Notes: generated from the letters alone by a model not told the origin. 64,000 bases of DNA from Lachnospiraceae bacterium (GCA_017634975.1 JAGBMJ010000016.1:1-64000), one strand, 5' to 3'; shown: positions 23,810 to 32,779, counted from the stretch's first letter. Made by a program: numbers and translations.

Positions 23810-24965
23810 AAATATATCCACCCGCTTCCTCGTCACTCACGATCACACCCTTCTTGATCGTGATGACGCGCTTCTTCATGTCGTTCACGATCTTGTCGTT
23901 GTGCGTTACCACAACAACGGTTGTGCCGTTTTTATTGATGCGGTCCAAAAGATTCATGATCTCTATGGTATTCTTCACATCCAGATTACCGGTCGGCTCG
24001 TCGGCAAGCAAAATAGGCGGCTTGTTCACCAGCGCACGTGCCAATGCCACACGCTGCTGCTCGCCACCGGACAGTTCATTCGGTCTCGCTTTATATTTTC
24101 CGGCCAGTCCCACCATTGCCAAGATATTCGGCACGTTCCGCTTCATCTCCCGCATCGGTGCCTGAATGATACGCTGTGCAAATGCTACATTTTCGTATAC
24201 GTTTCGATCCTTCAGCAAACGGAAATCCTGGAACACCACTCCCATGCTGCGCCGCAGCTTCGGTACCTTGTACCTGGGAAGTTTTTCCACCTGAAAACCG
24301 TTTACCATAATACTGCCTTCCGTGGGTTTCAACTCACGCAAAAGCAGACGGATCAACGTAGACTTACCGGATCCGCTGTCACCGACAATAAATACAAATT
24401 CACCGCGTTTGATCTGAATATTGACATCATTCAAGGCCGGCACACCCTTGATATAGGATTTGCTCACGCCTTCCAATGAAATGATCACATCTTCATCGGG
24501 TTTGCCTTTGCGCTTTTTTTTGCGCGAGGTCTTCCCCGGTTCTTTCTTTCTTTTTTCCCGGTTGGCTTTTCTCTCCTGCGCGATCGCCTCTTCCATCTCA
24601 CGCTCTTCCGCCAGCCGTTCTTCATGTTCGCGGATCGCTTCCCCGATCCCGCCGGTCGGAACCGTATCATTGATACGGTCTTCAAAATTCTTTACCGCGA
24701 TCTCCTCTTCGGACAGTTCCGAAAACTCCTCCTCGTACTCTCCCTCATAGACCGCATCTACTTCCTCCGGAAACTCCTCTTCGTATCCCTCTTCTTCGTA
24801 ACCCTCTTCCCCGTCTTCGTACTCTGTTTCTTCTTCCGATACCGTCTCCTCCCCGGAAACTGTTTCGGATCCCTCTTCCGCTGCTTTCTGCGCCGCTACC
24901 TTCTCCTGCAGTTCCGCGATCGCAGCACGTACCTCTTCGGAATCCTCTAATTCTCTTCTTGCCAA
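23799..24965 (-). CDS. ftsE: Cell-division ATP-binding protein FtsE with a long acidic N-terminal extension
   Basis: A 388-residue protein. Residues 165-388 are a standard FtsE ATPase: [20 protein letters not shown], Walker [11 protein letters not shown]-loop VFQDFRLL, signature [15 protein letters not shown], Walker [13 protein letters not shown]-loop VVVTHN. The first 160 residues are extra. They consist of a glutamate-rich stretch (about residues 32-90, repeated EEGYEEE-like blocks), a helical segment, and a strongly basic stretch (KRKGKP region) before the ATPase. A typical FtsE has about 225 residues. There is no internal start with a better context that I can see. The extension is probably cytoplasmic and may regulate membrane or partner binding. 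Confidence 0.9.
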   Translation of the reverse strand: MARRELEDSEEVRAAIAELQEKVAAQKAAEEGSETVSGEETVSEEETEYEDGEEGYEEEGYEEEFPEEVDAVYEGEYEEEFSELSEEEIAVKNFEDRINDTVPTGGIGEAIREHEERLAEEREMEEAIAQERKANREKRKKEPGKTSRKKKRKGKPDEDVIISLEGVSKSYIKGVPALNDVNIQIKRGEFVFIVGDSGSGKSTLIRLLLRELKPTEGSIMVNGFQVEKLPRYKVPKLRRSMGVVFQDFRLLKDRNVYENVAFAQRIIQAPMREMKRNVPNILAMVGLAGKYKARPNELSGGEQQRVALARALVNKPPILLADEPTGNLDVKNTIEIMNLLDRINKNGTTVVVVTHNDKIVNDMKKRVITIKKGVIVSDEEAGGYIYED

Positions 24966-25004
24966 ACCAATTCTCCTCTTTCTGACCCGGAGATGCGCAA
25001 AACC

Positions 25005-26096
25005 TTAATAATTCTGCGTCTCCATATACTTCATATACTCAACTACCATCAATGCGATCTTGAAGGTGATCGCATCTTCAAAGATCCGCAGATCCAGATT
25101 CGTACTCTTCTGCAGTTTGTCCAGACGATAAACCAGTGTATTTCTGTGTATGAACAGCTGTCTGGAGGTCTCCGATACGTTCAGGCTGTTCTCAAAGAAC
25201 TTCTGTATCGTCGTCAGCGTCTCCTCGTCAAATTCTTCCGGATTGCGTCCGTCAAAGATCTCCTGAATGAACATCTTGCACAGCGGGATCGGCAGCTGAT
25301 AGATCAGGCGTCCGATTCCCAGCTCGTTGTACGGGATGACATCCTTCTGTGCAAAAAAGATCTTTCCGACATCCAATGCCATCTTGGCTTCCTTGTAGGA
25401 ACGGCTCACTTCCTTGATCTCAGCGACGGAAGTACCGTAAGCTACCTTTACATCCTGCAGACCTTCCTTTGTCAAAAAGGCTACAATATTGTGCGCCACC
25501 TTATCCACTTCCTTGGCTGCATTCTCATCCGGAAGGTCCTTTACGATGACCACGTTGTTTTCATCCACGGCGGTAACGATCTCTTTCGCATTACCGGCGC
25601 CGAGACATTCCCGTACCATTTCGATCGTATTGCTGTCCTTACCGGAACCCGTTTCCACGATCAGCACTACGCGCTTCAAGTCGATCTGCATGTGCAGTTT
25701 CTTTGCACGGCTGTAGATATCCACCAGAAGCAGATTGTCCAGCAGCAGGTTCTTGATGAAATTATCCTTATCGAATCTTTCCTTGTAAGCCACTAACAGG
25801 CTCTGGATCTGAAAAGCCGCCATCTTGCCTACCAGATATGCATTCTCACTGGCACCGGATACGATCAGGATATACTCGAGCTGCTGCTCGTCAAAGATCT
25901 TAAAGAACTGGCAGTTCTGGACTTCCTGGCTTTCCGCAGAAGAATTGACAAAATCCTGTACCGCCTTTTCAAAACTCTTCTTTTCCTTCATCGTGCTGAC
26001 CACAGAACGTCCGTCCCGATCCGTTACGCACAGTTCCACATGTGCAATCCCTGTCATCCCGTCAATCGTATTCTGCAGTATCTGATTTGAGATCAT
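25005..26096 (-). CDS. PucR/CdaR family transcriptional regulator
   Basis: A 363-residue regulator. The C-terminus has the PucR-type helix-turn-helix: TLTTIQKFFENSLNVSETSR then QLFIHRNTLVYRLDKLQKST, and a long helix with FEDAITFKIALMV. The middle portion has a GGDEF-like remnant typical of CdaR proteins, and the N-terminal part is a sensor-like domain (sugar diacid recognition type, ISNQILQNTIDGMTGIAHVE). It is separated by 39 bases from the ftsE start and is transcribed in the same direction, so it may be co-transcribed with or control the division genes. Its ligand is not known. Confidence 0.85.
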   Translation of the reverse strand: MISNQILQNTIDGMTGIAHVELCVTDRDGRSVVSTMKEKKSFEKAVQDFVNSSAESQEVQNCQFFKIFDEQQLEYILIVSGASENAYLVGKMAAFQIQSLLVAYKERFDKDNFIKNLLLDNLLLVDIYSRAKKLHMQIDLKRVVLIVETGSGKDSNTIEMVRECLGAGNAKEIVTAVDENNVVIVKDLPDENAAKEVDKVAHNIVAFLTKEGLQDVKVAYGTSVAEIKEVSRSYKEAKMALDVGKIFFAQKDVIPYNELGIGRLIYQLPIPLCKMFIQEIFDGRNPEEFDEETLTTIQKFFENSLNVSETSRQLFIHRNTLVYRLDKLQKSTNLDLRIFEDAITFKIALMVVEYMKYMETQNY

Positions 26097-26305
26097 AAGC
26101 TTCTCCTTCCCCTTTTCAACATATACCTTCTCAAGATATTACAAATTTGTTACGTAAACCGTAATCCATCGGCATTTTAGCCAATATAACCCCGCAATTC
26201 TTTTGTAGTTTTCCCATATATATTTGCTATTTTAATACAAATAGACAAAAAAATCTACACTTTTATCGCATTTTTTCATATACTTTTTACAATTATCGAT
26301 ATTTC

Positions 26306-26334
26306 TTGACAAAAAAGGGAAAATACACGATAAT
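26306..26334 (+). promoter_or_regulatory. Sigma-A type promoter of the YjfB-like gene
   Basis: TTGACA (26306-26311) and GATAAT (26329-26334) are spaced by 17 bp, about 45 bases before the ATG at 26380. No sigma-28 motility consensus is seen there. Confidence 0.7.
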
Positions 26335-26379
26335 AAAATCAACTATAGGAATGCAGCTTACGGGTAAAGGAGAGACGAG

Positions 26380-26592
26380 ATGAGAGTTGGTGGTATTGAA
26401 AATACAATAATCGCAGCATCCGTTAATCTTGCGCAGCGAAGCAATATGGGCGATATCGGGACTGCTGTTCTCGGCGAGGCTCTGGACAGTCAGGAAACTG
26501 CCGGAGCAGGTCTGATCAAGATGATCGATGCCGCAGCGATGGAGCGTTCCGTCAATCCGAATGTGGGTGGAAACTTCGACATCAGCGTATAA
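26380..26592 (+). CDS. Putative motility protein, YjfB-like family
   Basis: A 70-residue protein matching the YjfB-like family: an N-terminal helix with IENTIIAASVNLAQRS, then DIGTAVLGEALDSQE, then LIKMIDAAAMERSVNP with the conserved NPNVGGNFDISV-type ending. Family members are linked with motile Firmicutes, but their function is not settled. It has its own promoter, a GGAG ribosome binding site and a strong terminator, so it is a monocistronic gene. It supports a motile lifestyle together with CheV at 29641. Confidence 0.8.
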   Translation: MRVGGIENTIIAASVNLAQRSNMGDIGTAVLGEALDSQETAGAGLIKMIDAAAMERSVNPNVGGNFDISV

Positions 26593-26612
26593 ATCTGTTT
26601 CTTTCAAAAAAC

Positions 26613-26640
26613 AGCCCCTGTCTTACGACAGGGGTTTTTC
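26613..26640 (+). terminator. Rho-independent terminator
   Basis: CCCCTGTC and GACAGGGG form an 8-bp stem with a four-base loop, followed by five T on the plus strand. It ends the YjfB-like gene. Confidence 0.9.
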
Positions 26641-26646
26641 ATTTCT

Positions 26647-27567
26647 TTATGAAGCTGTCTGTAAAACCAGTTCCAATACAACAAAGCCCGCACAGATCAC
26701 CATTCCGACGATCACCGGTGCTCCGATTACACGCCCCCTCTCACGAACGCGTCCTTCCACAATATTGCACAGTTTCGGAAGCTCCCCCTGGGTTTTGGCA
26801 ATCTTGATAAGCAATCCCAAAGCCGGCGCAACCATAACAGCAGCTGCCGGCAGCATCACGCTCAGAAGCAAGGAAATCGTCTCCGGCGACAAGCCTTCCG
26901 AACTCTCCTCTAGTGTTCCGGCCAGTTCTCCGGATCCCAGAAGAAGCAGCAGTGTACTCCCGCCGTTTACCGTCATATGGCAGATGATCGACGGCAGAAT
27001 GCTCCCTGTCACCTCCCGTAATGCCGCAAAGAATATCCCCAGCACTACCGCATACATCATCTGATTCAGGTTCATATGGAACAATCCGAACAAAAGCGCC
27101 GTGATCAGGATTGCCTGCAGCGCAGAACCGTTTTTCCTGAATCCGGTATACAGAATCCCGCGAAACGTCCATTCTTCACACACCGGTGCGATCACGGAAG
27201 AAAAAAGTGCGATCACAGGCAGCGGCAGTTCCGAGAGACTGTCAAAGATCGCTGAGGCCTCATTTCCCGTAAAATACATCGTAAATGCATTGCAGCAGGT
27301 GACCAGCGGCAGGATCGTCCAGGTAAAGACAATACACAAAGGGAGCAGAACCGGCCGCACTTTACGCACACCAAATATCTGCCCGAACGGCTCTTTGCAT
27401 AAAAAGAAGGCAAACATACAGGGAATGATCATGATCAGCTCGGAAGCCACCAATGCCCCTACTACGCCCATCGCCTCACCCAGCCCGGTGAATGACAGCA
27501 ACAGTTCGATCCCCGTACTGACCAGAACGATCACACAAAACAAAATCCCCGCTCTTTTCGCATTCAT
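26647..27567 (-). CDS. CPBP family intramembrane glutamic endopeptidase
   Basis: A 306-residue membrane protein with about eight segments. The CPBP motifs are PVCEEWTFRGILYTGF (EExxxR), LLFGLFHMNLNQM and SIICHMTVNGGST. It overlaps the cvfB stop by four bases and so is translated with it. The substrate is unknown. It is the second of three CPBP genes in the window and is more GC-rich than the first. Confidence 0.87.
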   Translation of the reverse strand: MNAKRAGILFCVIVLVSTGIELLLSFTGLGEAMGVVGALVASELIMIIPCMFAFFLCKEPFGQIFGVRKVRPVLLPLCIVFTWTILPLVTCCNAFTMYFTGNEASAIFDSLSELPLPVIALFSSVIAPVCEEWTFRGILYTGFRKNGSALQAILITALLFGLFHMNLNQMMYAVVLGIFFAALREVTGSILPSIICHMTVNGGSTLLLLLGSGELAGTLEESSEGLSPETISLLLSVMLPAAAVMVAPALGLLIKIAKTQGELPKLCNIVEGRVRERGRVIGAPVIVGMVICAGFVVLELVLQTAS

Positions 27568-28412
27568 CCTTCTTTCTGCCCCTCCGTCAGCCGTATCTTT
27601 CCGTCCCGGATCTGAATCCTCCGTTCTTTATACAGATGCCCCACGGCCCGCTTAAACTCATTCTTGCTCATCCCGGTTTCCCTGCGGATCACTTCCGGGT
27701 CTGCCTTTTCTGTAAACGGAAGCACACCGCCATACGCTTTCAAAAGCTGCAGGATCTTTTCCATATCCGGATACATCTGCACGTATGCCTTTTCACGCAC
27801 ACTCAGGTTCAGCCGCCCGTCTTCCCGTACCTTGGTCACACGTGCATGGATACGGTCTCCTACCGCCACATCCCCGTACACCTCATTCTTCGGGATAATC
27901 GCCGAGTAGATGCCGTCGACCGCCACAAAGATCCCAAAGCGGTCACTCGCTTCATATGCGATTCCTTCCACATCATCCCCCGCTTTGTAGGGCGTATCCG
28001 AGCGCAGTTCCTTATACACATTCATCGTAGCACACAAACGTGAGCTCTTATCCACATACAAAGAAACCAGTACGGTATCGCCTTCCCTCACGCGTCTGGT
28101 CTGCTGGCGATACGGAAGGAACAGATCCTTCTCCAGTCCCCAGTCGAGAAATGCGCCCATTTTGCTCACGCTGACCACCGTAAGCTCTGCCACCTGTCCG
28201 ATGACCAGCTTCGGTTCCCGGGTCGTTGCGATCAGGCGGTCCTGTGAATCCCTGTATAAAAACACTTCCAGACGGTCTCCGATCTTTGCGCCTTCCCGGA
28301 GCTGCTTCTTCGGCAGCAGTACTTTTTCCTCACCGTCCAGTTCCGCCAGATAGGCTCCGAAATCGACGAGCTTTACGATCTGTAATTCCTGAATCTCTCC
28401 CAAATGAAACAT
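27564..28412 (-). CDS. cvfB: S1 RNA-binding domain protein CvfB
   Basis: A 282-residue protein with the CvfB layout: an N-terminal S1-like barrel (MFHLGEIQELQIVKLVDFGA), further S1 domains (VVSVSKMGAFLDWGLEKDLF and VAVGDRIHARVTKVREDGRL) and a C-terminal winged helix (TGMSKNEFKRAVGHLYKERR). CvfB binds RNA and affects virulence gene expression in Staphylococcus aureus; its wider role is conserved but poorly known. I place the start at the ATG at 28412, directly after the antiporter stop, instead of 12 codons upstream. Confidence 0.85.
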   Translation of the reverse strand: MFHLGEIQELQIVKLVDFGAYLAELDGEEKVLLPKKQLREGAKIGDRLEVFLYRDSQDRLIATTREPKLVIGQVAELTVVSVSKMGAFLDWGLEKDLFLPYRQQTRRVREGDTVLVSLYVDKSSRLCATMNVYKELRSDTPYKAGDDVEGIAYEASDRFGIFVAVDGIYSAIIPKNEVYGDVAVGDRIHARVTKVREDGRLNLSVREKAYVQMYPDMEKILQLLKAYGGVLPFTEKADPEVIRRETGMSKNEFKRAVGHLYKERRIQIRDGKIRLTEGQKEG

Positions 28413-28413
28413 A

Positions 28414-29400
28414 TTACCCCACTTCCCGAAGTATCGCAAAAGCGACATCCGCTACATACATGAGCACCATTGCGATGCCTTCCCAGCGTTTGATGGATTT
28501 GCCGGCCACCGCAAAAATATACGTGAGCAGGCTGACCGCGAACAGAATGAGCATGTCGTATACCGATGCCGCATTCACCGGGAACGGATGGATCGAAGAC
28601 GATATGCCAAGGATCAGCATCGCATTGAAGATGCAGGAACCCACAGCATTTCCGACCGCCATTCCCACTTCACCCTTTTTCGCCGCCACAATGGACGTCG
28701 CCAGTTCCGGCAGCGATGTGCCGATCGCCACCACGGTCAACCCAATAATCGTCTCGCTCATTCCCGCAGCCTTGGCGATGTATTTCGCCGCTTCCACGGT
28801 TGCCTTGCCGCCGGCCACGATCAATACCAGGCCGAACAGTATATATAAAACACACTTCCAGCCCGGCATTGCCTTGATCTCTTCTTCCTCCTGCACCGGA
28901 TTCTTCTTTGCGTCTGCGATCAACACCACCAGATAGATCACAAACGCCACCATCAGTGCCAACCCCAGCACGCGACTGACCGATCCCACTTCTGCGGAGA
29001 CCGCCACCTGCGTAAAACCGCCCGTTGTAAGCGTCCCCATAGAGGTTCCCAAAAGAATTGCAAGCGTCACAATCAGCATCACCGGAAAATCCCGCTTCAG
29101 GATCACCTGATCCACCGGTACTTTGCAGATGATCGCACAGCCCCCCAGCACCACCAGCAGATTAAAAATGTTAGAGCCAAGCACGTTGCTGAGTGCGATC
29201 TCATTCGATCCGGAAAGTGCCGCCGATGTACTGACCGCCAGCTCCGGTGCGCTGGTTCCCATTGCCACGATGGTCAGTCCGATGATCACCCCCGGCACCT
29301 TAAAGATCTTTGCCAGAGACGAGCTGCCGTCTACAAACAGATCCGCGCCTTTGATCAGCCCGAAAAAGCCGATCACCAACAATAAAATGTTCCAAACCAT
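28414..29400 (-). CDS. Calcium/sodium (CaCA) antiporter family protein
   Basis: A 328-residue membrane protein with about ten segments and the two inverted CaCA repeats: GTSAPELAVSTSAALSGSNE and GTSLPELATSIVAAKKGEVG, each followed by a GNxxGS-like element. Such exchangers move Ca2+ or other divalent cations against Na+ or H+. A yybP-ykoY type leader precedes it (29481-29586), which points to manganese as the regulating and possibly the transported ion. The next gene, cvfB, begins directly after its stop. Confidence 0.88.
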   Translation of the reverse strand: MVWNILLLVIGFFGLIKGADLFVDGSSSLAKIFKVPGVIIGLTIVAMGTSAPELAVSTSAALSGSNEIALSNVLGSNIFNLLVVLGGCAIICKVPVDQVILKRDFPVMLIVTLAILLGTSMGTLTTGGFTQVAVSAEVGSVSRVLGLALMVAFVIYLVVLIADAKKNPVQEEEEIKAMPGWKCVLYILFGLVLIVAGGKATVEAAKYIAKAAGMSETIIGLTVVAIGTSLPELATSIVAAKKGEVGMAVGNAVGSCIFNAMLILGISSSIHPFPVNAASVYDMLILFAVSLLTYIFAVAGKSIKRWEGIAMVLMYVADVAFAILREVG

Positions 29401-29451
29401 TGCTTTCTCCTGTCCTTTCTGTTACCGTTTCCCATTGCACTGCCGCTATCT

Positions 29452-29494
29452 GCAAAAAAAGAGACTCTTACTGTCAAAAAACAGTAAAAGTCTC
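29452..29494 (-). terminator. Leader terminator controlled by the yybP-ykoY riboswitch
   Basis: On the minus strand GAGACTTTTACTG pairs with CAGTAAGAGTCTC (one G-T pair), followed by seven T. The 5' arm overlaps the 3' end of the riboswitch aptamer, so folding of the aptamer and of the terminator exclude one another. The hairpin sits between the riboswitch and the antiporter start codon. Confidence 0.85.
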
Positions 29495-29586
29495 GCTATT
29501 TACGACATGTCCCGGGGATTCTCTCCCGTCCTGACGAGATCATATCACGCAGTAAACTGCGCCAGCTACTCCCTTATTACCTTACA
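29481..29586 (-). promoter_or_regulatory. yybP-ykoY (manganese) riboswitch
   Basis: The minus-strand leader has the two conserved ends of the yybP-ykoY class: AAGGGAGTAGC at 29575-29565 and TAGCGAGACTTTT at 29497-29485, with the internal arms between them (CGTCAGGACGGGAG, GAATCCCCGGG). These ends fit closely with the known Lactococcus lactis element as I recall it. The class senses Mn2+ and usually turns on exporters or exchangers. The aptamer starts right after a promoter (29593-29622), and its 3' end overlaps the terminator at 29452-29494, so binding should favour read-through into the antiporter gene. Confidence 0.82.
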
Positions 29587-29592
29587 GAAGAC

Positions 29593-29622
29593 AGTATAAA
29601 GCAGACAAAGCCCGTGTGTCAA
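29593..29622 (-). promoter_or_regulatory. Promoter of the riboswitch-controlled antiporter gene
   Basis: On the minus strand TTGACA (29622-29617) and TATACT (29598-29593) are spaced by 18 bp. Transcription would start at the 5' end of the riboswitch. Confidence 0.75.
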
Positions 29623-29640
29623 TTCTTTTTTCGAAAACCG

Positions 29641-30543
29641 CTATTTGCCCACGCCCAACAGTGCGTCCACTGCTGCCACCAGCCTGCCGATCTCCGGTTT
29701 GGTCAGCTGTGCGTCCGCCCCAAGCTGTTCTCCCTTCCTCCTCAGATCATCATTGATCATTGAGGAAAAGATCACCACTACAAGGTCTTTCGTTTTTTCA
29801 TCCGACTTGATCAGTCTGGTCAGCCGGTGTCCGTCCATCTGCGGCATCTCGATATCCGTGATCACGCATGCCACATTCGTTTTCAGCGTGCCTTCCTCTT
29901 TCCACTTGCAGATCAGATCCCAGGCCTGCTGACCATTCTCCGTATGGGTCAGATTGGTATAACCCGCCATCTCCAGCGACTGGACGATCAATCGGTTTAA
30001 GAGCGCCGAATCTTCTGCAATCAGTATCGGCACATCGATACGGCTGCGTCCCGCCAGTGCCTCCACCTCCTGTACCTTCAGGCTCACCTCCGGATTGATA
30101 TCCGCAACGATCTTTTCAAAATCAAGAATGATGATCAGCTTGTCGTCTTTCTTGATGATGCCGGTCGATACACCATCCTCCGAATGCGCTACCGTGGAAG
30201 ATGGTTTCATAATATCTGCCCACGATACCCTGTGGATCCCCTGCACTGCATCCACATGAAATGCCAGATTCAGGGCGTTAAAATTGGTTATGATAAACAA
30301 GCCTTTCTGCTCGGACTCTCCCATCTGCAGGCAGCTGCGCAGGTCGATCGCCGTGATCATTTCCCCACGCGGCATAAAGATGCCTTCGATACTCGGATGG
30401 GAATGCGGTACCGGCGTCACCGCCTGATAAGGAATGATCTCCCGCACCTTTGCCACATTGATCCCGTAGGAACGTGCGCCGATCTTAAACTCCAGCACTT
30501 CCAGTTCATTGGTTCCGTTTTCCAGCAAAATATTGGTATCCAT
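29641..30543 (-). CDS. cheV: Chemotaxis protein CheV
   Basis: A 300-residue protein: an N-terminal CheW-like domain (LEVLEFKIGARSYGINVAKV and GIFMPRGEMITAIDLRSCLQ) followed by a response-regulator receiver domain (ILIAEDSALLNRLIVQ with the acidic pocket, ACVITDIEMPQMDGHRLTRL with the phosphoacceptor D, and FSSMINDDLRRKGEQLGADA with the K nearby in LTKPEIG). CheV couples chemoreceptors to CheA and is modified by phosphorylation. No other chemotaxis gene is in the window. I start at the ATG at 30543, which has a GGAGGGGG ribosome binding site. Confidence 0.93.
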   Translation of the reverse strand: MDTNILLENGTNELEVLEFKIGARSYGINVAKVREIIPYQAVTPVPHSHPSIEGIFMPRGEMITAIDLRSCLQMGESEQKGLFIITNFNALNLAFHVDAVQGIHRVSWADIMKPSSTVAHSEDGVSTGIIKKDDKLIIILDFEKIVADINPEVSLKVQEVEALAGRSRIDVPILIAEDSALLNRLIVQSLEMAGYTNLTHTENGQQAWDLICKWKEEGTLKTNVACVITDIEMPQMDGHRLTRLIKSDEKTKDLVVVIFSSMINDDLRRKGEQLGADAQLTKPEIGRLVAAVDALLGVGK

Positions 30544-30652
30544 ATTGCCCCCTCCAATACCGTTTTTTCCTTTGCCTGCAAGACGGGCAAATCGCCACAA
30601 AACTCGGGGTTCGCAAGCTCACCCTCGCGGTATTCCGAAATAATTATTGTTA

Positions 30653-31591
30653 TTATACATCATGTTCCGCCGTTTTGCCACGAAATTTCAATCCGGCAAA
30701 CGCCATCGGGTACACTCCCAGTGTCACAAAACCGACGATGATATAGCGCACAAAGCGTACCATAAAAGCCGCTGTCGTTCCCGAAGCCAGAAACTCTTTG
30801 GAGAACGGTACTTTTAAGAGCAGATTGGAGAGCGCATACACCGCGAAACCGCCCAGGATCCGCAACGCGCATTCCGCCGGATTCCTTGTATTTTCAAAAT
30901 GCACATATTTTTCTTCAAACGCTATCGCAAGGAACAATCCCGCCATCAGTCCGACACTGGTGTAATAATCCGACGTCCTGCAATACAGCATGCCCGGTAG
31001 TGCTGTAAGGAACAGGATCAGATGCAGGATCCACTTCCGCTGCACCTTCTTCTGCAGATACGAAACCAGAAACACGACCACAAGCCCCATCAGCCACCCG
31101 ACCAGTACATCGGTCGGATAATGTACGCCCAGCATGACACGGGAGAGACCGATCAGCAGAGGCATCACAATCCCGAACACCATCAGCCACTTATTTCTTT
31201 TATATACCGGGATACTTCCATAGGTAATCACCGCATTGGTGGAATGCCCGCTCGGAAAAGAAAAGCCCTGCTCCGAAAGATCAAAAGGATCGGCATCCGC
31301 TTCGGCCGGCCGGATACAGCGGATCCCGGGATGATCAAAATAGGGCCGTCTGCGCAAAGCTACATTCTTTATCATCGGATTCCAGACCAGCCCCACAACG
31401 ATATTGACGCCGATAAACTTTCCGAATTCCTTATCATAACACCAGTATATGAACCCCAATACAAGGATCAGTACGAGTTCCTCGCCGCAGACCGTCAGAA
31501 CCTGCCCGACTGCTGCCCCCACAGATCCCATCCCGCTCTGCAGCAATTCCATCAATTTTACTTCCCATTCAAAATAAAACGTATTTCCCAT
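30653..31591 (-). CDS. PAP2 family phosphatase, membrane-bound
   Basis: A 312-residue membrane protein with about seven segments. The lipid-phosphatase motifs are KNVALRRRPYF (KxxxxxxRP), FSFPSGHSTNAV (PSGH) and LSRVMLGVHYPTDVLVG (SRxxxxxHxxxD). Such enzymes remove phosphate from lipid phosphates such as undecaprenyl or phosphatidate. It lies about 110 bases upstream of cheV in the same direction. I start at the ATG at 31591 because of its GGAGAGAAGG leader. Confidence 0.9.
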   Translation of the reverse strand: MGNTFYFEWEVKLMELLQSGMGSVGAAVGQVLTVCGEELVLILVLGFIYWCYDKEFGKFIGVNIVVGLVWNPMIKNVALRRRPYFDHPGIRCIRPAEADADPFDLSEQGFSFPSGHSTNAVITYGSIPVYKRNKWLMVFGIVMPLLIGLSRVMLGVHYPTDVLVGWLMGLVVVFLVSYLQKKVQRKWILHLILFLTALPGMLYCRTSDYYTSVGLMAGLFLAIAFEEKYVHFENTRNPAECALRILGGFAVYALSNLLLKVPFSKEFLASGTTAAFMVRFVRYIIVGFVTLGVYPMAFAGLKFRGKTAEHDV

Positions 31592-31708
31592 CCTGTCCTT
31601 CTCTCCGCTATTTCGCTCCTGACTGTTCAAAGCACCTATTATAGCACAGGAATCCGTATCTGCAAACCTTCCGAAACGATAGCAAAAAACGATGACAAAA
31701 AACGATCA

Positions 31709-31737
31709 TTGTCACGTCGGAACGGTTATGATACAAT
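31709..31737 (+). promoter_or_regulatory. Promoter of the AEC transporter gene
   Basis: TTGTCA (31709-31714) and TACAAT (31732-31737) are 17 bp apart, 34 bases before the start codon at 31772. Confidence 0.6.
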
Positions 31738-31771
31738 CCATTTTTGATAAAATCTTAAGTGATAGGAGTTT

Positions 31772-32698
31772 TTGATGAGTCTGTCCGTATTGCTGCAGCA
31801 GATGGGTGTGATCCTGATCCTGGTCTCCATCGGCATCATGCTGTATAAAAAGGAGATCATAGATGACAGCAATTCCAAAAATCTGTCTGCGATCGTAGTA
31901 GATGTATGCAATCCTGCACTGATCCTGGCCTCGATCCTGTCCGGCGGCCTTACGGCCACCCATGAGGACTTAATGACGGCGATCGCACTGGGAGCGGCTT
32001 TTTATGCCCTGCTGGTCATCCTCGGATTCCTGCTTCCCCGCATCCTGCGCGCCAGGCCGGAACACCGGCGTTTCTATAACCTGATGACGGTATATACCAA
32101 CTGCGGTTTCCTCGGGATTCCGGTGGCAAAGGCCATCCTGCCTCCCAATGCGATCCTGTATGTGATCGTCATCAATGTCTTTTACAGTCTGCTCTTCTAT
32201 ACCCATGGACTGACCATACTGGGCCACGGCAAACAGGCACACAAGACAAACCCTCTCCGGAGCATTTTAAATCCCGGCACGATCATGGCCGTATTAAGCC
32301 TCGTTGTCTTCTGGTATGGGATCACGCTGCCGCCGCTTCTCAAATACACCATCGAGTATATCGGCAATGCTACGATCTTCTTATCGATGGCCCTGCTCGG
32401 TGTAAACATCGCCAGATCCAAACTGGCGGATTCGGTAAAAGACCTGCGGATCTGGGCCTATATCCTGCTGCGTATGATCCTGCTGCCTGTTGCGATCGTA
32501 TTTGTGATGCGTGCGCTGTCCTTTGATCCCGTTGCCACGCTCGCCATGTGCCTGATGGCAGCCGTACCGGTCGGAAACCTGCCGATGATCCAGGCGGAAA
32601 AGATCGGCGAAGATACCCGGATCCTTTCTTCCGCCATCGCCGTGACCACCGCCGTTTCCCTTTTTACCATCACGATCCTGATGTCTGTATTCTCCTGA
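31772..32698 (+). CDS. AEC family transporter (auxin efflux carrier type)
   Basis: A 308-residue protein with about ten membrane segments. The family pattern is clear: IIDDSNSKNLSAIVVDVCNP near the start (conserved N and P in segment 2), FLGIPVAKAILPPNAI, and the C-terminal segment MAAVPVGNLPMIQAEK. AEC proteins move organic acids such as malate or related compounds in bacteria. It is monocistronic, with its own promoter and a terminator that overlaps its stop. Confidence 0.9.
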   Translation: MMSLSVLLQQMGVILILVSIGIMLYKKEIIDDSNSKNLSAIVVDVCNPALILASILSGGLTATHEDLMTAIALGAAFYALLVILGFLLPRILRARPEHRRFYNLMTVYTNCGFLGIPVAKAILPPNAILYVIVINVFYSLLFYTHGLTILGHGKQAHKTNPLRSILNPGTIMAVLSLVVFWYGITLPPLLKYTIEYIGNATIFLSMALLGVNIARSKLADSVKDLRIWAYILLRMILLPVAIVFVMRALSFDPVATLAMCLMAAVPVGNLPMIQAEKIGEDTRILSSAIAVTTAVSLFTITILMSVFS

Positions 32699-32728
32699 AA
32701 AGCCCTTGCTTTGGGCTTTTCAGGTTTT
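32694..32728 (+). terminator. Rho-independent terminator
   Basis: CCTGAAAAGCCC and GGGCTTTTCAGG form a 12-bp perfect stem with a seven-base loop and T4. It includes the last codons of the AEC gene. Confidence 0.92.
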
Positions 32729-32750
32729 AAAAATATTTTTCAAAAAATGC

Positions 32751-32779
32751 TTGCATTTTATCCGACACTGTACTATAAT
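32751..32779 (+). promoter_or_regulatory. Promoter of tRNA-Gln
   Basis: TTGCAT (32751-32756) and TATAAT (32774-32779), spaced by 17 bp, lie 21 bases before the tRNA. Confidence 0.8.

Noticed and set aside
24485-24965. FtsE starting at an internal codon, with the acidic region as an untranslated stretch
   Set aside because: The frame is open and has strong protein-like composition throughout, and no good internal ribosome binding site was noticed; kept as a point to check.
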